Source: Sphagnum compactum (taxonomy: Eukaryota > Bryophyta > Sphagnopsida > Sphagnales). Taken from it: a stretch of DNA of 64,000 bases. The stretch is taken from positions 8,494,001 to 8,558,000 of the forward strand of contig OZ234497.1 in assembly GCA_965153455.1 (NCBI GenBank), read 5' to 3'. The position numbers and the translations under genes are program-made. The notes under the pieces were generated by a model. That model saw only the letters and a list, made by a program, of their open reading frames with translations. It was not told where the DNA came from and ran no database searches. This document shows, one piece after another, positions 1 through 12,035 of the stretch. Positions within the stretch are counted from its first letter, which is position 1. Each line of letters begins with the position of its first letter.

Positions 1-1779
1 ATATACTTTTAAAATGATTCAAATAATTACAAAACTTGATGAAATACTATATTGAATATGAATTAATTGTACCATTTCAATTACAATTGAAATTTTTGAC
101 CCATGTGATTTCACAAAAAACATCTAGATAACTTTTTCACTCAAATGAACATAAGTGTGTTGAAAACAAATATTTTGTTAAAAAATTACTTTCATTTGAA
201 ATATCACAAGAATTACGTTGGAGGCCTTTGTATCAAAATTAATTTTATATGTTTATCAAACGTTAGGTAAAACCAAAGAAAAATTGTCCTCAAAATATAC
301 CACAATATAACCCCCCAAAAAAATGTTTTCTTGCTTAAAGCAGGCCTCCCCTGTGTGGGGTCCCTTTAATACAAATTGAAAAAATTATGTTAAATTTTTA
401 CACATTGTTGGTAAAGTTCATTACAATTTACATATACATTTTCCCGTAACCCCCCTTCATTTCTTCATTTTCTTATTTTTTTTCCTCTCAGCTTGTCACG
501 TTTCATTTCATTTCAACAAAATGAGGCATGTTACGATCAACAACTAAATCATAATTTAAATATGAGAAACCAAACTTTTACTTGTCAATGCAAGGCCTAT
601 ATTAGTGTGGGGTGGGTATTAAATTTGCATGTGGGTATTTGGCAAGTATTAAGTTGGGTATATATATATAGCTATCAAGGTTAAACATTTCAAAACCTTG
701 CAACCAAATCCTACTTGATGAAATCAAAATTATGGGTATTTGCCTTTGCCACCACCCCCCGCCCTTATTCACAACTACAATGAAAATGAAAAGAAAAACA
801 AGGTTATTTATTTGGAAAAAACTTGGATTTGTACCCTTGATATAACTATTGGGGCATACAATAAGGTTAGGGTTACATTGTTTCCTTGAACATTAAAGCC
901 TTCAACAAAAAAAATCATCATCTCTTGATTTCTTAAAAAACAACTTGCAAGTTAAAATAGCTTGGATGTGATCAATCTTGAGATGGAGTATTGTCATTCT
1001 TTAGCACATCAATGCAAAGGAATGTAGTTAAAGGAATAATAATTGAAGGAAAGTTGGTCAATGAAGCTCACAATAAGTGGTACCACCTAGAATCTCCAGA
1101 AGATTTCACAAAGGAAATCAAAGAAGGTAAGCAGTATTTGCTTGTTCATGAACTTTCTTTGTTCATTACGTTTTTTTTTTGTCCATCCAATTTTTTTTAG
1201 TGTTTTCAAATTTCACCTTCTTCATTTGAAAGAGAAAAATCACCATTGTTGTCTTGCACCAATTATCAATTAAGAAAAAGTAAAGGAGAAGAAATATTTT
1301 TGTAACATTGTTGTGGCCTTCAATGACCTACATGCATCTTATAATAACTGAACTTTCATTTCATGGTCTTACAAGCATAAGGGTTTTGTTCATTTTCTTT
1401 TCACAACCTTTGTACTCTAAGTTCACCATTTGCTTGAAGTCATCATCTGGTCTCGAGTTCCATTTTTTCAAAATGTTTGGCAACAAGGGAATGGGTTTTA
1501 CAATGAACATGAATGATGTTATTTTTAACCTCAATTCTCCCTCATGCAAGATGTGACATAAACAACTTGCAAGTTGATTGTGAGGGTGAACAAAATTTAG
1601 AAGATGCAATGGTGATGAGGCACACCTATGTAAAGTGCACATGGAAGAATTGAAAACATAGGAGTTGCTTAGAAGCCTTATAATCACCACTCACCAACAT
1701 GAGTTTTTTCAAGGTAAATGACAACCAACCTATAGATATGAATGTGAACCAAATCATGTGATGCATAATATACCACTAT
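1..1779. other. AT-rich intergenic DNA, no supported gene
   Basis: Very AT-rich sequence. Open frames are short, on both strands, and show no domain or conserved motif I recognise. The open stretch at 991-1200 could be the worn 5' part of the hAT element that follows, because it lies upstream on the same strand, but no motif supports this. A poly-C/poly-A tract lies near 310-325. Confidence 0.5.
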
Positions 1780-3900
1780 CATACATGTGACCCTAAAATT
1801 CAAGCATTGTGCACTAGGTGTTGTAAAGGTCTCATTACTACTTACCACAAAACAAATGGTATTGATGCCATGAAAGAACATGTGGAGGTAGAACATAATA
1901 TTGACATTATTTAAATTGTATGAATAATAAGGCACAAGTTGTTTCAAATCCACATTTGATCAAGAACCAATTATTAAGAGGCTAAATGTAACTCAAATGC
2001 CATTTTTGGTTTTTTTGCTACTACTAATGGGTTTCTAAAAGATCATGCCACACATAAAGGTTTTGTGGAGGATGTCATATTGTTTGTGACCAAGATTTTT
2101 TTACCATTAAGGATTGTGGAATCAATTTAGTTGCCAAGATTGGCATATAGATTATGCCCAAGGGTTGTCTTCCCATCCAAGAATATTTTTGTTAAAAAAC
2201 TTATGGTTCTATTAGTGCAAAAAACTTTGGTTGAATATGTTCAACTTGCATTGACCACATGTACTTTTGATCTTTGGATGTCAAAAAGGGCTCTTAATGT
2301 GTTTTTGTGGTTATAAATTTTCTCTTAAATGATTGATAGTTGAAACATGTAACAATTGGGTTGTTTGAAGGTTTTGATACCTCTTGTGCAACTATGGCAT
2401 TCTAGTTACGACAATTCTTTAACATGTTTAACCCAACTTTAAAAACTTTAGCATATGTAAAAGACGAGGGGTTCAATTTATAGACCTATGCATTTACCCT
2501 AAACTCAATTATATCTTGTAATTTTGTGAGCATGTCCAAGCCATTTTGATGGATTGGGGCATGCATTATCCAAGGTTTGCTAATACGTTACTATATAAAT
2601 GACAAAATTGCATGGGGTTTTAGCTTTGCATCTATCAAGTTTGTTTAAGTTGACTTCCAAAAATGTATAACATCATTGGCCAAAGAAAGGTGGTGAAAGG
2701 AAACAAGCACGGGATAAAATTTGCATAGATTTTGGGCTAAGGCCCCAAAAATTGAACACATTAGTGAAAACCAAGTGAGTGAGAGGTGGTTTCTTTAATT
2801 TTTGTTTTTTGTTGTGTTTAATTTGCAATATTACATGAGGATGTTTGTTTTAAGTTTTTAACTAACAACTTGTTTTGGTTTTTCTTGTCCTTGGGTTTTT
2901 CATTCAGATTTACAAGTTATGTGGTACTGTTCCAAGATGCTTTAACATTTAATTTGGCCATTGCCTTGTGTTATTATTGGCAAACATTGGTGTTTCAAAC
3001 TTGGGCAATTTGTGAAACTATTGTGAAGGTCTTTTCATTGATAATAGTTGTGTGTGTGATGAACTAGAGTCATGGTCATTGGTTGCTTGGAGATGCCTTA
3101 CATTTTATCATTTCCACTTGTTGTGAAATTCGTGACAAGATTTCATATAAGATTGTCTCTAACAACTTGATTGATTTGGAGATGTTTATTATGAAGAGTT
3201 GGAAGAGCTATGGGTTCACATGAAATCTCAAGTTTTAGAAGTGGTTATACCTTTTATTTTATTTTTGCAAGGATGTGATAAGAGGAAATGTCATTAGATG
3301 TTAACAATGGTGTTAGATTTTAGGTTTAACGGTTTGAATTCAATCACTACCTATGTGGATTGTGAAAATGTAACTAACTTGGTTGCTAATTATAAGTCAC
3401 AATTATTGTTGCCTCTATTGGTGGAAGCCTATGAATCATTTATGCCAAATGCGATTGATGAACCTCAGGTATCAGGATCATAAGTTGATTTTGAAATTTG
3501 GTTTCACACCACTAAAACAAATCTAAATACTTTGAAGCACCTTGTGTCAAGAAAACTTGATGAATATTGCCATTATCCCATTAATGTGGATTGCAAGGAT
3601 GCTTTAAGTTGGCAGCGCATAGAAGAATGAAAATTTCGTGCAATTGCAAAACTAATGAAACACATTCTAGGCATTCCAACCTCCCAAATAATTTTTTGTT
3701 TATCAATAATTGGAATTTCGACTTCACTTCATAAATGTCATCTTCAATTCAATAATCTTGACAAAATAATTTTTGTTAGCAAAAAACTAGCCAACAAATT
3801 CGCATTTTGTTTTCTTGAAACATGTAGATTTGCAAGTACATGTGAAGTAGAATATGATTTGATAAATGAATTGGAATCTTACTTTGAAAATGAAGTGGAA
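1780..3900 (+). pseudogene. Decayed hAT-family transposase with BED zinc finger
   Basis: This is a relic of a hAT-superfamily DNA transposase, the enzyme that cuts and pastes hAT elements. Pieces appear in family order across shifting + frames. A BED-type zinc finger lies near 1795-1896, with C-x2-C at 1810 and 1819, H-x4-H at 1879 and 1894, and a linker reading NGIDAMKEHVEVEH. Next comes a segment with VFPSKNIFVKKLMV and CTFDLWMSK (2165-2290), resembling the central region of plant BED/RICESLEEPER-like proteins. Then GLGHALSKVC (about 2553-2582) and FRFNGLNSITTYVD (3319-3360, the usual 'DPRFKG' block). Last is HILGIPTSQI followed by TSLHKCHLQFNNLD (3661-3760), the C-terminal hAT dimerisation region, in which the usual ERxFS core is altered. 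Many stops and frameshifts separate the pieces, so it cannot encode an active protein. I did not find terminal inverted repeats or the 8-bp target duplication. Confidence 0.75.
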
Positions 3901-6900
3901 TGTGAGGAGTTCCCTAAAGTGGGGGATATGAATTATCTACCTCAATACTAAATAAATGGTAAGACATGTTGTGTTTTCATTAAAAATTTGTTTAGTTGGT
4001 TAGATTTGTAGATGATTCCATGGTTGTGAAAACATGATGATGATTCAAAATTGTTCACAAAATGTGTTTTTGGGGGTTAACTATTGTATGCCAATGTGTA
4101 AGTGTTTATAACTTTGTGAAATTTTGATAGTGGTATGTATGAAAATGTAGTAGTGGTGTGATGGGTTTCCTATAAACACATGTTTTTGGTATTTCTGTTT
4201 GTTGTTATTGAGTAACAATGACCCCACCTATGAAGTTTCAAATCTTGAGTTGTGTTATGTGTTATCCCATATATCACCCATGGTAAATGGGTGTAGTCAT
4301 GTTAATAGGAGTCAAAAAGTAGTTGTAACCACTATTTAATTTTGTGTCTTTGCATCAAATTTTATTTTTAAAAATTAATTTGAAAATAAATTAAATTTTT
4401 TGCACATTATCAAATTTAATATCCTATTCTACAAATTTTCAAAATATGAAATTATTTCATTAACATTTGTACTTTCAAAAGTAGTGTATTATCCATATAA
4501 CCATTGTTTTTAAGTAATAAAAGGACTTGTAAATGAACTTGGAAAACTTTGAAAATGACATATATTTGACAAATTTTTAACATAAACCTTAACAAAACAA
4601 TACTAAATTTTTAAAAAGAATTCTTTAAAAAAAAATTGAAAACTTTTTCCAAGAATATTTTTAAAATATTCTTTAAAAATAGTCACCTAAATGGGTAGCA
4701 ATAACTCTTATTAGAATGATTGCACCTTTATCATGTAATTGCTTATCCATTTTTGGCATTGTTGTTGGCTATGCCATTGATGTTGTGCATGTTAATTCCA
4801 TATGCGATGGGTGAATTTCTTGAATTGACTTGAAAATGATTATATGCATAATTGTTAAGGTGAAATCAGATTGACATCTTGCCAAAATTTATAATTTAGG
4901 ATCACTTCACCTTTCCTTTTGGTAGAGATTTGAGATTTGTTTTGCACCTTTCATACTTTGTAAGTTTTGTGGATGTTCCAATGAAGTTATATGCAACATG
5001 GAACATGTAAAATATATTTTTTAGTGATAGTCTTCTTATACAATGAATTGGAATGTGGGATCGATGTTATGAACCACACCTTGTTTGTTCATCTTTGTTT
5101 TGCTTTTGGACAATGCTTACAATGTAAATGCTATACATAAGCATCAAGTTTTCAAGATTTAAATTTGCAAATGTGCAAATGTTTTTTATAAAATTTTGTT
5201 TCATTTGGGTTCAAATTCAAAAAACTAAACATTATAAACTAAACCAAGAGTTTGATAGAAACCACTATATCTTTTGAATAAGCGAGTGAAATAATCGCCT
5301 TAAATAATTTGAAATCCTCTCCCCCAACCTATACCCTCAATTTTCAAATGTTAAACAACTAGACCCATACGGTTTTCTTATTTTTATTTTTTCAAAAACC
5401 TAAACCCTCATGATTTTCTAGATGTTATTTTTTTTCCAAAAACCCAGGCTTGGCTAATGTTTAAAAAATCAAATACATGCCCAACATTGGTTTGCACACA
5501 AAACCCTAACATGGTGTTCCAAGGTCCGCATATCAAATCCACACACACCAAACCAAGTTTTGTATATCAAACCCTTACTTGTCGGTTGTTTTGTTGGGGG
5601 AAAAAAGAGAATCACCCAACATTGATAGTTAATATGCAATACATATCTAACCATTGTGGTTAGTTTGGGGGGGCCAAACACAATGAAAATCTAATTTTCT
5701 ATCCACATACCATCCATCCATCATGTAGTGATCCACATGCAATCCATCATGATTGCCTGACAAAGGTGTGCTTGACAAGGCAAAGCAAAAGAAGAAGGTG
5801 AGTAGGCTATGTGAGAATGGGTCTTAGCACATGCACATCAAGGAAGAACCTTATTAATAATATATATGTATATATAATTTAAAAAGAAAAAAGATTGTTG
5901 TGCATGAGAGGTAGATCAGCCCAAGATTTCTCACTTAGGGAAAAAATAGTTTGTAGTATGTTTTGTTAATTGTAGACATCACAAGTTTGCCTCTTACAAT
6001 AAATAGATTTTATTTTTATTTTTCAAAATTTGATGTTTTGAGATTGTCAGAATTTCAGATATTCAAATTGTAGGTCAATATATAGCAATTTGGCTATTTT
6101 GAAAGAAAAATATATTCAGGCAAAAAAAAAAAATTGGACCCTTTTTTTTCCCAGAAAATATTCTCCACTTTTGTGAAATCAATAAATTGGGGGAGAAAGA
6201 AAAAAAAAGAATTTGATAATACATAAAAATTAGCATGTTACATCAAAATCAAAATAATTAATTTTTTTTTCAATTGTAATATATTATATCACAATTTATT
6301 TATTTTACAATAATTTAAAAATATATATGTTGTGAGATTTTCTGAATTTGAGACATCGAACTTTTGGGTATATTAGACCTAGGGGTTTTTTTTTCCAAAT
6401 TTGTGATGTACCCACACTAGCAAGAGGAACTACATGAAATTTGATGATTGTGGCATATTTTTTTGAAAAATGTCCTTTATTGAGTTGCTTTGGATTTTAA
6501 AAGAAAATCCAAATGGAAAAATTCACCAAAAAAAAAACCCCATGATTGGATCCTATTTCTTTTGATCTTAAAAAAGAATATTTCCACAATTGGTTAAATT
6601 AGTGAATATCTTTGCCTCATGGAGGCTATTGGGAAGATGAAATGGGATATATGCACATCTGTTGATATTCCTTTATTTGAAACCCTAAAATACATGTGAG
6701 GTTAGAGAATCATAATTGGATAAGCAAGAGCAAAAAAATTGGGCAGCTTATTATAAACAATTCATAGATGGTTTTGATTTAACAAAATCCCACTACTATA
6801 AAGAACAAACAAACATAGGAAGAAAAATTCCTAGAATAAGTTGGTCCAATTGACTCTATTATATAAATGCCCAAACAATACATCCTACCCAGTTGCAAAT

Positions 6901-7131
6901 CTCAATTTCTATAACAAAAAAAAAACTCATAAGGGGAAACAAATTATGGTTTTTTTGAGTTGAATAATTTCTGCAAATACTTAAGAATTAAAATTCCCAA
7001 AATTTCTAACTTCCCTTTGAAAATTCTACTACCAAATTTCATAATGAGCTAAATGGAGTTCACGAGACATATTCCTCAAAGTATCGATTCTGCAATGACA
7101 ACGAAGGAATGGCTGGAAACAACGGCTCTCA
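3901..7131. other. AT-rich intergenic DNA, no supported gene
   Basis: Long AT-rich stretch with poly-A/T runs and short frames on both strands. The 68-70 residue overlapping frames near 5457-5681 are mirror images on opposite strands with no recognised motif. Part of this stretch may be the non-coding 3' portion of the hAT element, but its end could not be defined. Confidence 0.5.
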
Positions 7132-7641
7132 GAGCATCTCCAGCGGTGCTCAGTATCCCGTGACCCTATCCTGCATAAATAGTTTTCACATCCAAGTTTT
7201 AGTTATTTTACTTTTCTGCAACCTCACCCATAAAACCGAAACTGCGAGAGCAAATAGTTGGGGGGACTACTAATAGCAAACCACCTGGACCAATCATTAT
7301 TATGGGCCAATCAGAAACACTGAACGGCCGTCAAATCATATTTATTACACTCTTTTCTGCAGGTGCACACCGTCACATAGTTGGGGGACTACTAATAGCA
7401 AACCACCTGGGCCAATCAGAAACACTGTGTTTCTGAGGGGTCGTCAAATCATATTTATTACACTCTTTTCTGCAGGTGCACACAGTTGCTTGCTGCGCCT
7501 TTTACTAGCCACCGAAAACTGTGCAATTACGCTGGGGAGCCAAAACTATTTTCCTGAGCTAAACCGGCATGTTTTGACTTTTCTTCATCCAATTTTACTG
7601 TGCAGTATCACATATGGAGCAGCACACAGCTTGAGATGCTC
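7132..7641. mobile_element. Degraded MITE with internal duplication (same family as 23952-24322)
   Basis: The left end reads GAGCATCTCCAGCGGTGCTC. The right end carries the inverted GAGCATCTC motif in more decayed form. The flanks are TCA (7129-7131) and TCG (7642-7644), a possible eroded 3-bp target duplication. Internally it shares long stretches with the reverse complement of the intact element at 23952-24322, including the block starting GGGGACTACTAATAGCAAAC and the one reading TTTATTACACTCTTTTCTGC. Those two blocks occur twice here, at about 7258-7362 and 7381-7484, so this copy has an internal tandem duplication. That explains its length of about 510 bp against 371 bp for the other copy. 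It encodes no protein. The GAGCATCTCC terminus and 3-bp target site fit PIF/Harbinger-derived plant MITEs. Confidence 0.8.
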
Positions 7642-8090
7642 TCGGGCAAGGAAGGTGGAGGTACTCGAAGGAATCTTTTGGTGAAATTGTTTCTCAACTG
7701 TAAATGCTACATACAAAATCGGTGCTACATAGGATTCCAATCTTCAAGCAGCAGGTGCGACAAGATAGCCAGGCTTTTGCACCGAGGCTGTGTCAACAGC
7801 TGCAACGTCGGATGAGGAGGAGAATCTCGAGGGCTTTCTGAGGCCGTTGAACGGATTAGGGTTTCGGTTTTAGGGTTAGGGTTGAAACCTGCTTGCCGCC
7901 GTTGTCAGAACGAAAAGTCTATAAAAAACTGTGCAATGTCTGCAAACACAACTCCTCACTCAACGAGTTGTTGGAGTCCAAGCTTCGTTCTCAGCAGCTA
8001 AGGATTAGAACTTTGAGTGCCTCTTGCATGAACGTGGTGCAAACAAGTGGAGTGAGTGGTCTCTTGTTCTGTTGTTGGTAAATTAGCCAG
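7642..8090. other. Spacer with GC-richer, gene-edge-like sequence
   Basis: GC content rises here compared with the flanking AT-rich DNA. The segment contains telomere-like TTAGGGTT motifs at about 7856-7882, which are common near plant promoters. A 62-codon frame at 7893-8081 leads into the kinase relic and may be an eroded 5' exon, but it has no domain I recognise. Confidence 0.35.
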
Positions 8091-8690
8091 GGTCTCTAGA
8101 AAGGTGCTCTGCTATGTGAAGGTTCTTTTTGGAGTTGACCATGAAATAGATTTTGTTGGAGAGACATATGCAATGAAGATCCCTATACAAGGACATTACG
8201 AGGATCTTTTGCAGCGCTAGATCAAACCTCTTGCAGGTCTGTGGCAGCACCCCGCTTGTCATAAGTCTTGTTGGCTTGAGATCGCAATACACTAAGTCCT
8301 TGCTGTGAAGGTAACTCATCCCTTCTGCTATTTGAAGCATGAGGTCCACACCTTAGGTAATGGAGAGTGGGCAGCCCTCCAACAGTTTGGAGAGGGACTT
8401 ATCTATATGCTCCTCGACATATAAGATTCTTGTCAAGTGTGATGAATCTAGCACTGAAAGTTTGATGGACTACCACTCTCCCCTCTCCCCTAGGCAATGT
8501 GTGGACCACATGCTTCAAAAAGCAGGCGGGTGAGTTATTCTCACAGCAAGAACTTAGTGCATCACAATCTCAATCCAGAGAACATTCTTGTGAAGTGTGA
8601 TGAGTCTGGCCCTGAAAATTTGATGTTATCTCGACTGATAGAGCAATTTTGGATCGCCAAGGTGTCTGACTTTGGCACATGATAGAAAAA
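8091..8690 (+). pseudogene. Scrambled protein-kinase fragment with internal inversion
   Basis: Pieces of one plant Ser/Thr-kinase domain occur on both strands. On +, 8115-8275 reads like an N-lobe: GETYAMKIP, where K fits the ATP-binding lysine, then KPLAGLWQHP and, after a frame change, LVISLVGL. From about 8278 to 8420 the minus strand reads EEHIDKSLSKLLEGCPLS, then DLMLQIAEGMSYLHSKDL and YCDLKP, that is, helix E and the catalytic loop. The + strand resumes at 8425 with ILVKCDES. A second, diverged + copy of the helix E to activation-loop region follows (8490-8680), with VSYSHSKNLVHHNLNPENI, ILVKCDESGPENLM and KVSDFGT. The HRD motif is decayed in both copies (YCD, HHN) and stops interrupt the frames. 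The style (QIAEGMxYLHS, long linker after ILVK) resembles large kinase families of seed-free plants; that attribution is from memory. Confidence 0.7.
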
Positions 8691-9039
8691 AATGGATATG
8701 CACTTGAACATGATGAGAGAGCCAGAGAGGTTTCATTTCCATGAAAACAGAAGTGTACAGTGTTGCACTTGCTTGCTTTGTGGTGCTGACTTCAGAGTCT
8801 GCTCGTCTCCCATTCAAGAAGTAAGGAACCCTATAGTGAAGGCGTCCAAAGATCATGTGCAAAGGGGGAAAAGGCCAGAGCCGCCTCCAAACTGCCCTTT
8901 TTTCTTGTCTGATCTTATCCATAAAATTTGGTTTGGTAACCCTGTCAAGGAACCTAACTTTGACTGCATTTGCAAAGAGCTGAGACACATCAAAAAGTTT
9001 CTTCTTACATGTTGTATTGTCAGTTCAGCATAACACACT
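8691..9039. other. Spacer between kinase relics
   Basis: Both strands are open for over 100 codons here (8692-9033 + and 8626-8988 -), but neither translation shows a kinase or other domain. It may be degraded material of the adjacent kinase pseudogenes. Confidence 0.3.
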
Positions 9040-10029
9040 AGTTTTTGGAAATATGGAATTGTCAGCAGGGGGGATTATGAGAAGTGTACACAGGTTCATT
9101 GGGCAGCTACTAATGGCCATCTACCAATTATGAAACTTTTGTTACAAAAAAGATGTTTGTTTCAATTCTCTTGATGGGTCACGTTCATCACAGAGCATTG
9201 ATTGGGAGATATCACCTTCTGAGTTTGATCTCAATGACAGAATCATTGGTAAAGGCTCATCTGGGGAGGATCAGAAGAGCAATATGGAGAGGGCCACCCA
9301 TAGAAGTGAGAACCATCTGACCATCGTTGCTTGCAGATAAGATGGTGCTGAAGTATTTCTGACATGAGACAGAGGTTCTGGCTAGGGTGAGGCATTCTAA
9401 CCTTGTGCAGTTTCTTGGAGCTGTGAGGCAGCAGCCTTCACTGATGCTAATCACAGAGTATCTTGCAGGGGGAGACTTGCATGAGCTGTTGACAAAGGAA
9501 AAAATCTTGCCTGCCCCTCTTGCTGTGAAATACTCTCTGGATATAGCAAGAGGGATGTGTTACCTTCACAATGGCCCAAATGCCATCATCCATGGAGATC
9601 TGAATCCATGAAACCTCTTTCTTGATGAAGCCTGTAAGCTCTCGGTTCGGGACTTTGGGCTGCACAAGCTGATTGATGTGAATCATGTGCATGCTGTGTG
9701 CAAGTTGACAGGGGAGATGGGGAGCTTCAGGCACATGGTGCCTGAGGGCTTTTCTGGTTGTAAAGTACAATAAGAGTGTGGCTGTGTTCTCATTTCACAT
9801 GATTCTTTATGAGATGTTTGAGGGTGCTCCTCCTTTCAAAGAGCAGGCAGCCTATGATGCCACACAGCTTGCAGCAGAGGAAGATTGCTGGCTGGATATG
9901 AGATCCAAGACCTATCCTCCAAGTATGTGGGAATTGATTCAGAGGTGCTGGTCAACTAGCCCTAAGGAAAGGCCATTGTTTGACAACATTGTACAAGAGC
10001 TGCAAATGGTGGAAGAGGATTTTTTGTAG
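9040..10029 (+). pseudogene. Ankyrin-repeat protein kinase pseudogene (ILK/VIK-like, Raf-type MAPKKK group)
   Basis: Plants have ankyrin-repeat kinases of the integrin-linked-kinase-like/VIK group. This relic has the same order. An ankyrin repeat is at 9073-9155 (HWAATNGHLPIMKLLLQK), then, after a 1-bp frame change, DWEISPSEFDL and a damaged glycine loop, GKGSSGE (9205-9270). Next are ETEVLARVRHSNLVQFLGAV (9366-9425), TEYLAGGDLHELL, DIARGMCYLHN and the catalytic loop HGDLNP (9593-9608), followed at once by TGA at 9609-9611. The frame resumes with NLFLDEA, and RDFG stands at the DFG position. The C-lobe is at 9766-10029 (SVAVFSFHMILYEMFEGAPP, QRCWSTSPKERP) with a natural-looking end. Lesions: loss of the loop and VAIK region, HRD changed to HGD, the in-frame TGA, and another frame break near 9765. 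No introns are visible, which would fit a retrocopy, or an ancestor with few introns in this part. Confidence 0.85.
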
Positions 10030-10889
10030 AAATGGGTGGATTCATCTTTAGGATCTGTTGAACACTTTCATCTCTGAGGATAATCAGAACAGCTGGAGAA
10101 TTGCTTCTGTTGGACACGTTATCACACAGTGAAGTGATTACAGGTCTGCCAAACCAGAACCAGCCAGATAGTAAATCCTATTTGTTTTCACCACAAGCAG
10201 GCTGAGAGAGTGTGGTATGTGTATATGCACCTTTTTCATGAGGATGCCTTGCTCCATTGATTGTTTTCAATTTACCAAGGGACAATGATACTGCTCTTGT
10301 GCAAAGTAGATTCATATATTCTGCAGAAGCAAGAGAGTTGGCAACCTGGTGGGTGGAAATACCTGGATTTCCTGGTATTGCTTATCTACATAAAGGACTG
10401 CCAATGTTCCTTACTGAAGGAAAAAAGAGTCACATATGATATGTAGGTACTATCATTGATGCTGGTCACTACCACATATGTTTCTGTTGAAGGTCACTGA
10501 ACGTTTGTGTGAAGGGCTGTTCATTTTGTGGATCTTTTAGGTTTGGGTTTCCTCTTTCTCCTGTTTACTAACATTGTGTTGGATCTGAAACACTTGCAAC
10601 CTTACTATCAGGTCAGTACTCAATTCCATTCAGATGTGTCTTCTATCATAAGTATGGAGAAGTTCCTATGCACAAGAAACAACGCTAGTGGTTTTCTCTC
10701 ACAGTTTGCAAGACCTTTCAAACTTTTTCTTTATGATGTTGGAATGAATTCAGGTACACAAGAATCTCATCCATGAAGACTAAGGCAAGTTTCCCCATTT
10801 GCTTATTAAACAAGGTGTTCATCCAGCAAATAAATAAGAATTACAGTTTGTACAATACTTGGCCTGGTTCTACCCTAAATACTTGCGAG
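10030..10889. other. Spacer, no supported gene
   Basis: Open frames of 60-82 codons overlap in different frames and show no recognisable domain. The stretch lies between two + strand pseudogenes. The frame at 10528-10776 begins with a hydrophobic run but has no family match I know. Confidence 0.35.
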
Positions 10890-12035
10890 GCAGGCACTGA
10901 AGAAAGTTGGGTATTTTGAACAAGAGTGTCTGGATCCTTGATAAGAAAGTAGATGGGCTTGCAAGCTTATTGAAGAAAGAAGCTTGTTTCTCCATCACAA
11001 ATCTAGCCAGGCTTTTTAGCAAGCCTGACCTGACAGATTGCACTGGAAGTGCAGGAAAGATTTGTGAGAGCACTTGATCTTGTGAAGAAATGCAGGCAGA
11101 GTGGGATGCTCAAGCGTAACATACAAATGCCTTGGATTCCGGGAAAGTGAACCAGCATCTTGATAATTCAATTGGTGATGTTCAATGGCTTCTGAACATT
11201 TCTGCAAGTGGAGGATTGCATTGTGCATGCCGGGAAGTTTCCCCCATTGGCTCCAAAGACATTGTCCCTGGTGTGGGATCTGATCTCAATGATGAATGCT
11301 GGTAATGCTGAGCAGAAGGTATATGGAGCCTTGAGTTTGGCAGAATTAGCTAAGAACAACTGCAACAGAAATATCATTTGTGACGAGGGTGAGGAGTCAC
11401 CATTGCTGTGTTTGTTCAGGGATGGAAGTTCCAAAGGGCAGGAAGAAGCGGCAAATGCTATTGGGTTCTCAGTTGCTGAAAGGATGCACATTTTTGGAGT
11501 GCAGCAAGAGCATGCCATCACCATGTTCCTACAGATTGTGGGGCCATGAAAGCCCAGGTCAGTCCATTACTATAAAAGCCTCCAGCTCATGTGTTTCAGT
11601 CCTTTCTCATAATGTCCTGCAAGATGCTGTTCAGCATGAAGAACCCAAAGTACAGCCATTACTGTATGTATTGGTAATGTGCATTGTGGACACAGTGTAA
11701 GATTGTGATAGTTGCTCCATTACTGACAGCAGTAGACAACATGGTCAGTTTGTAAACTAAGAGAATTACCTCTATCCTGACCACTCAAAAACAGTTTTGG
11801 AGATGAATGGAGCTGTGCATTTGGTGGGCTTGTTAGAGAACCCAGATTTGTTTCAACAGAAACACAAGCACTAAAGCTCCTTTGTTGTTTATCAATGAGT
11901 GTTCCAGACAGTTATTTTCTTGCACAAGCCCACGTGTTGAAGACATTGGAAAGCATGACCCCCTCAGTGGTGCTGAGTCAAGACTTGAAACTCAAAAGTT
12001 TAGTCATGGAGGCCATTGCAAGGCTTGAGTTTTGA
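10890..12035 (+). pseudogene. ARMADILLO-REPEAT-ONLY (ARO)-like pseudogene
   Basis: ARO proteins are plant armadillo-repeat proteins known from polarised cell growth such as pollen tubes. Fragments occur in family order on +: LDLVKKCRQSGMLKRN (about 11070-11120) and SIGDVQWLLNISASGG (11170-11217) match the ARO N-terminal helical region. ALSLAELAKNNCNRNII and CDEGEESPLLCLF (11325-11420) match its first armadillo repeat, followed by SSKGQEEAANAIG. Near 11800-11850 is MNGAVHLVGLLENPDLFQQK, and at 11925-12033 AHVLKTLESMTPSVV with LVMEAIARLEF, the C-terminal end of the family. Several stops and frame changes break the reading, so it is non-functional. It lies about 0.9 kb after the ankyrin-kinase relic on the same strand and has no obvious introns. 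Confidence 0.75.

Noticed and set aside
8083-8349. Minus-strand kinase frame read as an independent gene
   Set aside because: Only the part at 8278-8420 has kinase sense; the rest is antisense to the + strand N-lobe, so an inversion within one relic explains it better.
8626-8988. 120-codon minus frame
   Set aside because: It has no domain and mirrors an equally open + frame; treated as chance.
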